A stretch of DNA of 64,000 nt from the NCBI GenBank assembly GCA_900546265.1, contig URCA01000009.1, positions 44,616 to 108,615 of the forward strand. The letters run 5' to 3'. This DNA comes from an uncultured Oscillospiraceae bacterium. Lineage in GTDB: Bacteria > Bacillota > Clostridia > Oscillospirales > Acutalibacteraceae. Shown here one piece after another: positions 8,360 through 16,159 of the stretch (position 1 is the first letter of the stretch; every line of letters begins with the position of its first letter). The notes below the pieces were generated by a model. The model did no database searches and was not told where the DNA came from. It saw nothing but the letters and a program-made list of their open reading frames with translations. Position numbers and translations under genes: made by a program.

Positions 8360-9454
8360 ATGAAAAAACTAGCGGCGCTTTTGGTAAGCGCCATATTGAC
8401 GGTGGGGCTGCTGCCCGCGGCCTCCGCCGCCGGGGAGCCCAATCCCTGGAAGGATTCGTCAATCCATATCATGGAGATCGAGAGCTTCGAGAGCGGGTAT
8501 CCGTCCGGCGACGTGAACCAGTGGCCCGGTTTCTGGTCTTATAACCAGGAGATCGGCTATGCGCCCACCAGCGGCCTGATTAAGAACGGGCAGCTGGTGA
8601 TCAACAACGGCGGCACGGAAAGCTTCTTTTTCAAACGGGCCAGCGGCGCCATTTCCTCCTCCCTGCTGTCGCAGGCGGAGGGCGTCGGTTTCTACGTGAA
8701 AAACAATACCAAAAGCCCGGTCCGGCTGGCGTTTTACGGCGCCGGGGACAAGGACAAGAAGGACAACGGCGAAGCGATGTTCTTCTTCCAGAAGAGCGCC
8801 GCCACCTTTATCGACATGCAGGGCAACGCCTCCACCCTCTCTGGCAAGGACAGCCTGGTGTCTCTGGACGCGGGCAAGGAAGGGTACGTCCTTTTCAGCT
8901 TTTCCGATTTTGTGGACGGCTGGCACGATAACAAGAAGCTGGATGTGTCCAAAACCTCGCTCGAGCGCATCGGCCTGAGGCTGAACGACGGCATGGTCAA
9001 CGTCCGCTACACCCTGAATTTTGATCACTTCTTCCTGTATGGGAAATCCATCAAGCACGCGCCCGGCACCATCTCGATGTCCGGCGCCGCCACCACCAAG
9101 CCCACCCAAACGAAAGCGCCGACCTCCCCCGCCACCAAGGCCCCCACCAAGACGCCGGCGGGCAGTGGTACAACCGCCCCCACCGCCCCCACGCAGGATT
9201 CCGTCGCCTCCGGCGAGGAGACCACCCTGCCCGCGGAGGAAACCACCCTCCCCACCGGGGAAACCACCCTTGCCGAGGAAACCACCACCGCCCAGCCGGT
9301 GGTCGGCCCGACCGCGGCGAATACGGAAGAGCCCGGCGGCATCAGCCCGGCGGTGCCAATCCTCATCATCGCCATCATCCTCGTGCTGGCGGTCGCCGCC
9401 GTGGTGATCGTCTATGTGGTGAAAAAGAAGAAGGCCGACGGCGCCCCGCAGTAA
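8360..9454 (+). CDS. Secreted surface protein with beta-sandwich domain and C-terminal membrane anchor
   Basis: I do not recognise this 364-residue protein as a named family. It begins with a Sec signal peptide (MKKLAALLVSAILTVGLLPA, cut near ASA-AGEP). Residues 30-225 are rich in beta-strand and aromatic residues (SFESGYPSGDVNQWPGFWSY, VRLAFYGAGDKD, RYTLNFDHFFLYG), a carbohydrate-binding-module-like pattern. Next comes a Thr/Pro/Glu stalk of about 90 residues with repeated ETTLP units, then one membrane span (ILIIAIILVLAVAAVVIVYV) and a short basic tail. It should be displayed on the cell surface, possibly holding glycan near the importers. AAAGGA precedes ATG 8360. It follows repeat copy 2 and is ended by the hairpin at 9492. 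Confidence 0.8.
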   Translation: MKKLAALLVSAILTVGLLPAASAAGEPNPWKDSSIHIMEIESFESGYPSGDVNQWPGFWSYNQEIGYAPTSGLIKNGQLVINNGGTESFFFKRASGAISSSLLSQAEGVGFYVKNNTKSPVRLAFYGAGDKDKKDNGEAMFFFQKSAATFIDMQGNASTLSGKDSLVSLDAGKEGYVLFSFSDFVDGWHDNKKLDVSKTSLERIGLRLNDGMVNVRYTLNFDHFFLYGKSIKHAPGTISMSGAATTKPTQTKAPTSPATKAPTKTPAGSGTTAPTAPTQDSVASGEETTLPAEETTLPTGETTLAEETTTAQPVVGPTAANTEEPGGISPAVPILIIAIILVLAVAAVVIVYVVKKKKADGAPQ

Positions 9455-9491
9455 TCCAAAGGAATCAGCCGGAGGAATGACGCTTCCGGCT

Positions 9492-9545
9492 AGTAGTCCG
9501 CCAAGACTAAACGGCTTTCGTTTTGGCGGACTACTGTTCTCTTTT
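9492..9545 (+). terminator. Rho-independent terminator after the surface-protein gene
   Basis: AGTAGTCCGCCAA (9492-9504) pairs perfectly with TTGGCGGACTACT (9523-9535) around an 18-base loop, followed by a T-rich run. It ends just before the ribosome-binding site of the next gene, so it could also act as a leader hairpin for 9560. Confidence 0.65.
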
Positions 9546-9559
9546 AAGGAGGAACGCGT

Positions 9560-11206
9560 ATGGATAAGTGCTCGCAGCTCAACCACCTGGTGGGCCTGGA
9601 TAAGTACGGCCGCGCCTTCGCGCCCCAGGCCGGCGTCCGGCCGGATCGGCAGGTGGGCCTTTTTTTCTGGCTGTGGATCGGCCAGCCCGCCGCTACCGGC
9701 GCCTATGACGCCGGCGCTCTTCTGGAGCAGGAGAACGGCCGGGACATCCTCTTTCATCAGGATGTCCCCGAAAGCCCCGACGGACAGCAGCACTTCTGGG
9801 GCAAGCCCCTGTGGGGTTACTATGATTCCGCCGACGAGTGGGTGATCCGCCGCCAAATCGAGCTGCTGATGCTGGCCGGGGTGGATTTTATCGTGTTCGA
9901 TACCACCAACGCCCGCACCTATCCGCAGGTCTACGAGCAGGTGCTCGCCGTCATCCAGGCCTATCAGCAGGCCGGCTGGAACCCTCCCCGCGCCGCCTTT
10001 TATACCCACTCTCATTCTCTGGATACCGTGCGGGTTCTGTATGAGGAGCTGTATCGGCCGGGTAAATTCGCCTCCGCCTGGTACCAGTTGGACGGCAAGC
10101 CGTTGATCATCGCCTATACCGCCTCCGCGCCCGATTTGGCGGAGGCCGCCATCCGGGGGGATACGGCGTATTCCCCGGCGGAACTGTCCCCTGAAATTCT
10201 GGATTTCTTCACCTTCAAGCGCCCCCAGTGGCCCTTCGATCCCTTCTATCCCGACGGCTTTCCCTGGATCGAGTGGACGTATCCCCAGCCCCTGCACGGC
10301 GACGTCATGAATGTGACGGTCGCCAGTCATCCCAACGTACCCTTCTCCTTCACCCTCACCCGCGGCCTGGAGAACTGGGGGAGAGGCTGGGATCCGCAAG
10401 CCCGGGTCAACCGGCCGGAGGACGTGGATACCGGCGCTTTTTTCCAGAAGCAGTGGGACTGGGCCATTGAGAACGATCCGGCTCTCGTGTTTGTGGGCGG
10501 CTGGAACGAATGGATCGCCTATAAGCAGCTGTGGGAAGGGGAATACATGCTGTGTGACGCGGTCGATCGGGAGTTTTCCCGGGACATCGAACCCATGTGC
10601 GGCGGGTATGAGGACGCCTTTTATATCCAGCTGATTCGCAACATCCGCCGGTATAAGGGGCTGGAAGGCTCCGAAAAGCCGGCCGGTCCCCTGCGGCTGG
10701 AGGCCACCGCCCTGCCCCCCATCCCCCGCGATCACCGGGGGGTCAGCGAGACGATCCGGTACACGGCGTCCGCACCCGTCAACCCCTTGCGCAGCGTCGA
10801 GGCCGCGCGCGTCGGTTCTTCCTTGCAGCTGACCCTGGCGTTTACGCAGGATGTCCGGGCCTGCGGCACGGCACCCGACGTCCTGCTGGGGACGGGATCG
10901 GTTCCCCACGGCGGCTGGCAGGGCTATGCCTTCCGCCTGCGCTGCCGGCCGGAGGAATCCGCCGCCTGCCTGGAGACGCTTGAAAGCGACGGGACGGGCA
11001 CTGCGATCGCCAAGTTTCCCCTGGAAACGCGGGAGGCCGAAATCCGCCTGTCCCTGCCCCTGGAGGCCCTGGACGCCGCCGGGGAGCCGGCGATTTACCT
11101 AAAGGCTGCCTCGGAGGTGGAAAACCCCCGGGATATTCTGAGCTATTACACATCGGGCAGCGTGCTGCCCCCCGGCCGCCTGAGCTACAGCCTGCCTCTC
11201 GCCTAG
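9560..11206 (+). CDS. GH99/GH71-like glycosidase-type protein
   Basis: This 548-residue protein has no signal peptide and is probably cytoplasmic. The N-terminal 370 residues look like a TIM-barrel glycoside hydrolase of the GH71/GH99-like group: QVGLFFWLWIG, GYYDSADEWVIRRQIELLML, VDFIVFDTTNARTY, and the strongly conserved end motif FVGGWNEWIAYKQ, where Glu is a likely catalytic or binding residue. The C-terminal 170 residues are a beta-rich accessory domain. Substrate is unknown; GH99-type enzymes act on mannans or glycoprotein glycans, but homology here is only at motif level. AAGGAGG precedes ATG 9560, and strong hairpins on both sides suggest a single-gene transcript. A DUF-type family of unknown function is the main alternative. 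Confidence 0.7.
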   Translation: MDKCSQLNHLVGLDKYGRAFAPQAGVRPDRQVGLFFWLWIGQPAATGAYDAGALLEQENGRDILFHQDVPESPDGQQHFWGKPLWGYYDSADEWVIRRQIELLMLAGVDFIVFDTTNARTYPQVYEQVLAVIQAYQQAGWNPPRAAFYTHSHSLDTVRVLYEELYRPGKFASAWYQLDGKPLIIAYTASAPDLAEAAIRGDTAYSPAELSPEILDFFTFKRPQWPFDPFYPDGFPWIEWTYPQPLHGDVMNVTVASHPNVPFSFTLTRGLENWGRGWDPQARVNRPEDVDTGAFFQKQWDWAIENDPALVFVGGWNEWIAYKQLWEGEYMLCDAVDREFSRDIEPMCGGYEDAFYIQLIRNIRRYKGLEGSEKPAGPLRLEATALPPIPRDHRGVSETIRYTASAPVNPLRSVEAARVGSSLQLTLAFTQDVRACGTAPDVLLGTGSVPHGGWQGYAFRLRCRPEESAACLETLESDGTGTAIAKFPLETREAEIRLSLPLEALDAAGEPAIYLKAASEVENPRDILSYYTSGSVLPPGRLSYSLPLA

Positions 11207-11209
11207 TCA

Positions 11210-11251
11210 AAAAGGCCCGGAACCCGTCACTTGGCGGGTTCCGGGCCTTTT
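11210..11251 (+). terminator. Rho-independent terminator after 9560 gene
   Basis: A perfect 17-bp stem, 11210-11226 with 11235-11251, core GGCCCGGAACCCG, flanked by A and T runs that make it active in either direction. Confidence 0.85.
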
Positions 11252-11328
11252 CAGTCTGCCAAAGAAGCCAGCGCGGGAAGCTCTTTCTATTTCGGCAAGA
11301 TGACCCTGACGGAGGGCAACTTATCCCG

Positions 11329-11358
11329 TTTACCCGGCGATTCCTCGTGTGGTATGCT
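11329..11358 (+). promoter_or_regulatory. Probable sigma-A promoter of araM
   Basis: TTTACC at 11329-11334, an 18-base spacer, and TATGCT at 11353-11358, about 60 bases before the araM start. A GCAAGAT motif, shared with other upstream regions, lies at 11295-11301. Confidence 0.5.
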
Positions 11359-11416
11359 GTCCCCTGACAGCCGGCTGCAGCCGGCGGGAAAATAGCCCCG
11401 AGGAGGAAAATCACTG

Positions 11417-12721
11417 ATGAAATCCTGGGATACATTGCTTGGGCATCCCTATCCGTGCGCCTGCGGGGGGACTCACATGTGCGGCATCGAGCGAGTGGTA
11501 CTGGGCAGAGGCGCGCTGGCCGCCGTGGGGGAGTTGGCCGCCCACTATAAAACGATTCTGCTGGTGGCGGACGCCAACACCTACCGGGTATGCGGCCAAC
11601 AGGTTCAAAAGCAGCTGACCGCCGTCGGAAAAGCTGTCTCCACCCTTGTGTACAAGGAAGCGGATCCGCTGCTGCCGGACAACGCCGCTGTCGCCCTGCT
11701 GGAGGAACAGATCGGGGCCGACACGGAGTTGGTGCTGGGGGTAGGCTCCGGGGTGATCAACGATCTGTGCAAGCACGGCAGCTGGCGGCGCGGGCTGCCC
11801 TATGTCATCGTGGCCACCGCCCCCTCCATGGACGGATACGCCTCGTCCGGCGCCGCCCTGTTGCTGGACGGCATGAAGGTGACGGTTCCCGCCCGGCCCC
11901 CGGCCGCCATTCTCGCGGACACGGCGGTGCTTCGGGAAGCGCCCTTCGACATGCTGCGGGCCGGCTTTGGAGACACGGTGGGCAAGTTCTCCGCCCTGAA
12001 CGACTGGAAGCTGGGCAGCTTGCTGACCGGGGAGCCCTTCTGCCAGGGGGTGGCCGATCTGGTGATGGAGGCGGTGAACGAGGTCGTCGGGCTGGCCGAT
12101 GGATTGGCCGCACGCCGGGAGGAAAGCGTGGAGGCCCTGATGGCCGCTCTGATTACGGTGGGCGTCGCCATGAGCTATGCGGGCAATTCCCGCCCCGCCT
12201 CGGGCAGCGAGCACCATCTGTCCCATTTCTTCGAGCTGACGGGTATCGAGCGCCGCCGCCCCTATCTCCTGCACGGCATCGACGTGGGCTATGCCACCGT
12301 GATGACCTGCCGAATGCGGGAGCAGGCGCTGCGGGGCCGGCCCATCACCGCCCCCCTGGTTCGGGACGCCGCCGCCTGGGAGGCGGCTGTCGGACGGGTG
12401 TTCGGCGCCGGCGCGCCGGAAATCCGCCGCCTGCAGGCCGGCGGGCTGGAGGAGCGGGATCTGCGCCCCCTGGTGACGGAAAAATGGGATGACATCCGCG
12501 CCGTTCTCCGGGAAGCGCCTGCCGCCCGCGACGTGGCGACCATCCTCGCGTCCATGGGATACGGGCGCGGGGAATTCCTCGCGGCCTACGGCGAGGAGTG
12601 GATCCGCCAGGCCGTGGACTACGCCCGTTATACCAAGACGATTTATACCCTGCTGTGGCTGCTGCGGGACGTGGAGGCACCCGCCCTCTCTCCCGCCGAG
12701 CTGCTGGCGGCCTTTTCATAA
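11417..12721 (+). CDS. araM: sn-glycerol-1-phosphate dehydrogenase (AraM/EgsA family)
   Basis: This 434-residue cytoplasmic enzyme is predicted to reduce dihydroxyacetone phosphate to sn-glycerol-1-phosphate with NAD(P)H, using a Zn or Ni ion. Diagnostic motifs are the nucleotide-binding GVGSGVINDLCK (108-119), the AraM signature APSMDGYAS (135-143), FGDTVGK with metal ligand Asp186, GSEHHLSHFFE (263-273) and LLHGIDVG with His286. The family is best known from archaeal lipid synthesis and from Bacillus araM, which sits in the arabinan-use operon, so its place among sugar-use genes is in keeping. It carries about 20 extra N-terminal residues with a CACGGTHMC cluster, common in AraM homologues. 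AGGAGG precedes ATG 11417. It appears to be transcribed alone, between the promoter at 11329 and the terminator at 12743. Confidence 0.93.
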   Translation: MKSWDTLLGHPYPCACGGTHMCGIERVVLGRGALAAVGELAAHYKTILLVADANTYRVCGQQVQKQLTAVGKAVSTLVYKEADPLLPDNAAVALLEEQIGADTELVLGVGSGVINDLCKHGSWRRGLPYVIVATAPSMDGYASSGAALLLDGMKVTVPARPPAAILADTAVLREAPFDMLRAGFGDTVGKFSALNDWKLGSLLTGEPFCQGVADLVMEAVNEVVGLADGLAARREESVEALMAALITVGVAMSYAGNSRPASGSEHHLSHFFELTGIERRRPYLLHGIDVGYATVMTCRMREQALRGRPITAPLVRDAAAWEAAVGRVFGAGAPEIRRLQAGGLEERDLRPLVTEKWDDIRAVLREAPAARDVATILASMGYGRGEFLAAYGEEWIRQAVDYARYTKTIYTLLWLLRDVEAPALSPAELLAAFS

Positions 12722-12742
12722 GGCGGCGGACACCTGACCCAA

Positions 12743-12775
12743 AAGCCGGAACAGCTTCTGTTCCGGCTTCTTTTA
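12743..12775 (+). terminator. Rho-independent terminator after araM
   Basis: A perfect 12-bp stem AAGCCGGAACAG / CTGTTCCGGCTT with a CTT loop, followed by CTTTTA. Confidence 0.85.
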
Positions 12776-12797
12776 TGTGTCTATATTTGCCCGGGAT

Positions 12798-12837
12798 CCA
12801 TCCAATTTTGCATAGACACCCCTGCAAGATTGGATGG
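12798..12837. repeat. Imperfect 15-bp inverted repeat
   Basis: CCATCCAATTTTGCA (12798-12812) against TGCAAGATTGGATGG (12823-12837), one G-T pair, 10-base loop. There is no T run after it, so an operator or RNA structure is more likely than a terminator. Confidence 0.6.
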
Positions 12838-13035
12838 GTACCCCTTGATACGACTTGTGAAAAGTTGTTGGAAACCCCTTAAAATACAAGTACACAGGCT
12901 GAAAAACAAGTCGAAATCCAGCAAATTCCTTTTCACAGGTGAAGGCCGCGGTTTAAGCGAATAAAGCGGAATTGATAACCGCAGGCACGATCTTGCTCAA
13001 AAAAGTGTATAACTTGGTAATAACCCCTCCGCTGG

Positions 13036-13064
13036 TTGTTCCTCTTAAAACCGATGTGTTATAC
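13036..13064 (+). promoter_or_regulatory. Probable promoter of the second importer operon
   Basis: TTGTTC (13036-13041), a 17-base spacer and TTATAC (13059-13064). The expected start point near 13071 leaves a leader of about 70 bases before ATG 13143. Confidence 0.6.
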
Positions 13065-13142
13065 TCGGTATGGGACGGGGGAGAATCCCCGCTTTTTCGA
13101 CAACCCCGGATGGGTTTACTATGCGGAAATGGAGCGACGATT

Positions 13143-16094
13143 ATGCCGACAAAGCCGATCACGTGCCAGAGAACTCCCGGCGGGATCCGTCTGCTGGCGG
13201 TCGTCAGCGCCGCCTGTCTGCTGATCCCCGCCTCCGGCTGGGGAGCCGGGGCGAAGACGCTGGCGGATAAGCTGCGGCCCGATGCGGAATACGGCGTCTC
13301 CTTCGATTATCAGGTGCAGGACAATTACCAGGCCCGGCTGAAGGAATACGCTGAGAAAGGGTATGCCCCGGCCGAGGCGGCACCCGTGCGCGTGCCGGCC
13401 GGCAGCTTCACCAAGGCGGACAAGACGCCCGCGGCGCATACGGAGGACGGCCGACAGGCCGTCCTCTGGGAAGAGGATAACGACTATCTCGAATGGACGG
13501 TGGAAGTGCCGGCCTCCGGACTGTATTGCCTGCGCCTGAGCTATAAGGCGGCGGATGACAACGGCGCGGACATGGTGCGGGCCCTGTCCATCGACGGGGC
13601 GGTGCCCTTCGACGAGTGCGCCAATATCCCGCTGTACCGCCGCTGGAAGGACAATGGCAAGCCGGTGGTCAACAGCATTGGCGACGAGGTGCGGCCTGGC
13701 GTTGTCCAGGCCATGGAATGGACGGTCTCCCCGCTGTACGACGCGGGGGGCATGTATGACGGCGCGCTCCGCTTCTATCTGGAAAAGGGGGCCCATACCC
13801 TGCGCTTGTCAGTGGTCGACGAGCCGCTGCTGCTGGAGTATCTCGAGCTGTACGCCCCCGAGGAGCCGCCGGCTTATGCCGCTGTCAAGGCGGACTATGA
13901 CGCCAAGGGCTACACCCCCGCCGGAGAAGGGATTACCTTCGAGGCGGAAGGGGAGCGGATCCTCTTCAAAAACAACAGCACCCTGCGCATGACCAGCGAC
14001 GGCGACCCCAAGACCAGCCCCCAGAAGACGGGAAGCGTGGTGATGAACGTCCTGGGCGGCACGGCCTGGCAGAGCGGCAACAGTGCCGTCACCTGGCAGG
14101 TGGAGGTGCCTCAAAGCGGCCTGTACCGGCTGGCCCTGCGGCTTAAGCAGGACTACCGCGAGGGCCTGCCCTCCTACCGGCGCATCGAGGTGGACGGCCA
14201 GGTGCCCTTTAAGGAGTGGGAGTCCTACCGCTTCGCCTACGACAAGAACTGGCGCACCGAGGTGCTCGCTGACGAAAACGGGACGCCCTATTATATTTAT
14301 CTGGAGGCCGGGCGGCCCCATACCCTGACCATGACTGTCAAGCAGGGGGAACTGAACACCATCACCCAGATCCTGACGGCCGATTCCCTCCGGCTGTCCG
14401 AGCTGCTGCTGAATATCACCATGATCACCGGCCAGACGCCGGACGTGAATTACGATTACGAGCTGGATAAGAAAATCCCCGGCCTGCTGGACGCCCTGGA
14501 CGAAATTGCGGCCAACATGCGCGCCTGCATGACCATTATGGAGCAGGTGTCCGGCAACCGGCCCTCGAAATACTACCAGATGGAAAGCATGATCGCCCAG
14601 CTCGCGGCGCTGCGCGGGGATCCCTTCACCATTCCCCGCCGCCTGGACGATCTCAACAACATCCTGACCACCTATGGCGAATGGGTCACCCAGTTCCAGC
14701 AGCATCCGCTGCTGCTGGACACGGTGGAGCTGGTGCCGGGGGACGGCGAGGTGGACAGTCCCCGCTCCAATGTCTTCCAGCGGCTGTGGGTGTCCACCGT
14801 CAATTTCTTCAATTCCTTCTTTAAGGATTACGACAGCGTGCTAGGTGTAAGCGCCGGCGACTATGAGGTGCACACCACCATCGACGTGTGGATCGGCCGG
14901 GGCAAGGACTGGGGAATGCTCCTCAAGCAGATGGCTGACGAGGATTTCACCCCCAAGACCGGCATCGGCATCCGCCTGAACATCCTGCCCGCCGGCCAGC
15001 TGGGCGCGGGCAGCGTCAACGCCATGCTGCTGGCCATCTCCTCCGGCCGGGCCCCTGACGTGGGGCTGGCCACCTCCACCAATTCCATTGGGGAATTCGC
15101 CCTGCGCAACGCCGTGGTGGATCTCAGCGGGCTGGAGGGCTTCGCGGAGGTGCGGGAGCGGTTCCTGCCCGAGCTGTTCATCCCCATGACCTATCAGGAC
15201 GGAATATACGGCCTGCCGGAAACCATGAAATTCACCGCCCTGCTCTACCGCAAGGATATCCTGTCCGAGCTGGGGCTCAGTCTGCCCGAGACGTGGGAGG
15301 ATTTGTATGACAAGATCATCCCCGTCCTCTATCAGAACAACATGCAGTTTTACATCCCCGCGGCCAATCAGGCCGAGGTGGAAAGCAGCTTCGGCATGTT
15401 CCTCTGCCAGCTGGGCGGCCGGTATTACAGCGACGACCTGATGAACTCCGCCTTCGATCAGCCCGAGGCCTATCAGGCCTTCCGGGAGTTCACCGAGCTG
15501 TTCACCCTTTACGGCGTGCCGGTGTCCGCCAGCTTTTTCAACCGCTTCCGCACCGGGGAAATCCCCATTGGCATCACCGATTTCACCGCCTATATGCAGC
15601 TGCTTGCCGCCGCGCCGGAGCTTGGCGGCAAATGGGGGGTGGCCCCTATCCCCGGCCATCGGCGCGAGGACGGAACGATTGACCGGACTCACAACGGGAT
15701 TCTGGCCGAAAGCGGCATGATTCTCAGCCAGTCGGCGCACCCCGACGAGGCGTGGCAGTTCCTCAAATGGTGGATGAGCACCAGCGTGCAGCGCCAGTTC
15801 GGCAGCGAAATCGAGGCCTTGAACGGCCGGGCCGCCCGCTGGAACACCGCCAATCTGGAAGCCTTCGGCGACATGGCGTGGCCCCGGGACGATTTGAAGC
15901 AGATCGAACGCACCTTCGAGCAGGTGACGCAGATCCCGGTGGTGCTCGGCGGGTATTTCGCCGGCCGTCATATCAACAACGCGTTCAACCGGGTGGTCAT
16001 CTCGGGCCAAAACGCCCGGGATTCCCTGGAGGAGTCGGTTAAGGACATCAACCGGGAACTCAAGCGGCGCCGGGAGAGCTCCTCCGCCAGGTAA
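13143..16094 (+). CDS. Fusion of two carbohydrate-binding-type domains with a solute-binding protein
   Basis: This 983-residue exported protein opens with a Sec signal (LLAVVSAACLLIPASGWGAG); the Cys lacks a proper lipobox. Two tandem beta-sandwich modules follow, each with a matching core: WTVEVPASGLYCLRL (near 117) and WQVEVPQSGLYRLAL (near 317), each later carrying a DGxVPFxE stretch. A helical segment spans about 430-570, and the last 400 residues form a family 1 solute-binding fold (ISSGRAPDVGLATSTNS, YGLPETMKFTALLYRKDILS, LGLSLPETWEDLYDKIIPVL). It probably captures glycan near the membrane for the permeases at 16160 and 17207. ATG 13143 after GGAG is chosen because the signal peptide then starts correctly. 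The stop codon lies inside repeat copy 3. Most solute-binding proteins are less than half this length. Confidence 0.85.
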   Translation: MPTKPITCQRTPGGIRLLAVVSAACLLIPASGWGAGAKTLADKLRPDAEYGVSFDYQVQDNYQARLKEYAEKGYAPAEAAPVRVPAGSFTKADKTPAAHTEDGRQAVLWEEDNDYLEWTVEVPASGLYCLRLSYKAADDNGADMVRALSIDGAVPFDECANIPLYRRWKDNGKPVVNSIGDEVRPGVVQAMEWTVSPLYDAGGMYDGALRFYLEKGAHTLRLSVVDEPLLLEYLELYAPEEPPAYAAVKADYDAKGYTPAGEGITFEAEGERILFKNNSTLRMTSDGDPKTSPQKTGSVVMNVLGGTAWQSGNSAVTWQVEVPQSGLYRLALRLKQDYREGLPSYRRIEVDGQVPFKEWESYRFAYDKNWRTEVLADENGTPYYIYLEAGRPHTLTMTVKQGELNTITQILTADSLRLSELLLNITMITGQTPDVNYDYELDKKIPGLLDALDEIAANMRACMTIMEQVSGNRPSKYYQMESMIAQLAALRGDPFTIPRRLDDLNNILTTYGEWVTQFQQHPLLLDTVELVPGDGEVDSPRSNVFQRLWVSTVNFFNSFFKDYDSVLGVSAGDYEVHTTIDVWIGRGKDWGMLLKQMADEDFTPKTGIGIRLNILPAGQLGAGSVNAMLLAISSGRAPDVGLATSTNSIGEFALRNAVVDLSGLEGFAEVRERFLPELFIPMTYQDGIYGLPETMKFTALLYRKDILSELGLSLPETWEDLYDKIIPVLYQNNMQFYIPAANQAEVESSFGMFLCQLGGRYYSDDLMNSAFDQPEAYQAFREFTELFTLYGVPVSASFFNRFRTGEIPIGITDFTAYMQLLAAAPELGGKWGVAPIPGHRREDGTIDRTHNGILAESGMILSQSAHPDEAWQFLKWWMSTSVQRQFGSEIEALNGRAARWNTANLEAFGDMAWPRDDLKQIERTFEQVTQIPVVLGGYFAGRHINNAFNRVVISGQNARDSLEESVKDINRELKRRRESSSAR

Positions 16095-16142
16095 GGGATG
16101 ATTTAACGGCGTGTGCGCGGGATGAAATCATTGCTCACCTAG
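16087..16142. repeat. Intergenic inverted-end repeat element, copy 3 (56 bp)
   Basis: CCAGGTAAGGGATGATTT (16087-16104) and the reverse complement of 16125-16142, CTAGGTGAGCAATGATTT, agree at 14 of 18 positions around a 20-base core. The ends match those of the copies at 6645 and 8148. It contains the stop codon of the upstream gene and could form a stem-loop between the binding-protein and permease messages. Confidence 0.65.
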
Positions 16143-16159
16143 ATAGCCTTCACTTTGAA

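Larger units (their letters stand above)
12776..13142. other. Long intergenic region upstream of the second importer
   Basis: No credible gene is seen in these 367 bases. They hold an imperfect inverted repeat (12798-12837), one GCAAGAT motif on each strand (12824 plus, 12985-12996 minus), a promoter (13036-13064), and a small CGGGG...CCCCG hairpin followed by five T residues (13076-13097) that could act as an attenuator. The frame of the next gene stays open back through here to 12972, but without a ribosome-binding site. Confidence 0.6.

Noticed and set aside
9225..9275. Possible LPXTG sorting motif (LPTGE) in the 8360 protein
   Set aside because: One residue is missing from the motif, it lies inside the stalk, and a true membrane span follows about 80 residues later.
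9160..9310. Repetitive Thr/Pro/Glu codons that look like a tandem DNA repeat
   Set aside because: The repetition is at protein level (ETTLP stalk) with varied codons, so it is not a CRISPR or satellite array.
8459..10909. Minus-strand open frame of 816 codons
   Set aside because: It is antisense to the surface-protein and GH99-like genes and crosses a terminator; its glycine runs are the complement of Thr/Pro codons.
12972..13142. N-terminal extension of 57 codons on the second binding protein
   Set aside because: There is no ribosome-binding site, a promoter lies inside it, and the signal peptide only makes sense from ATG 13143.
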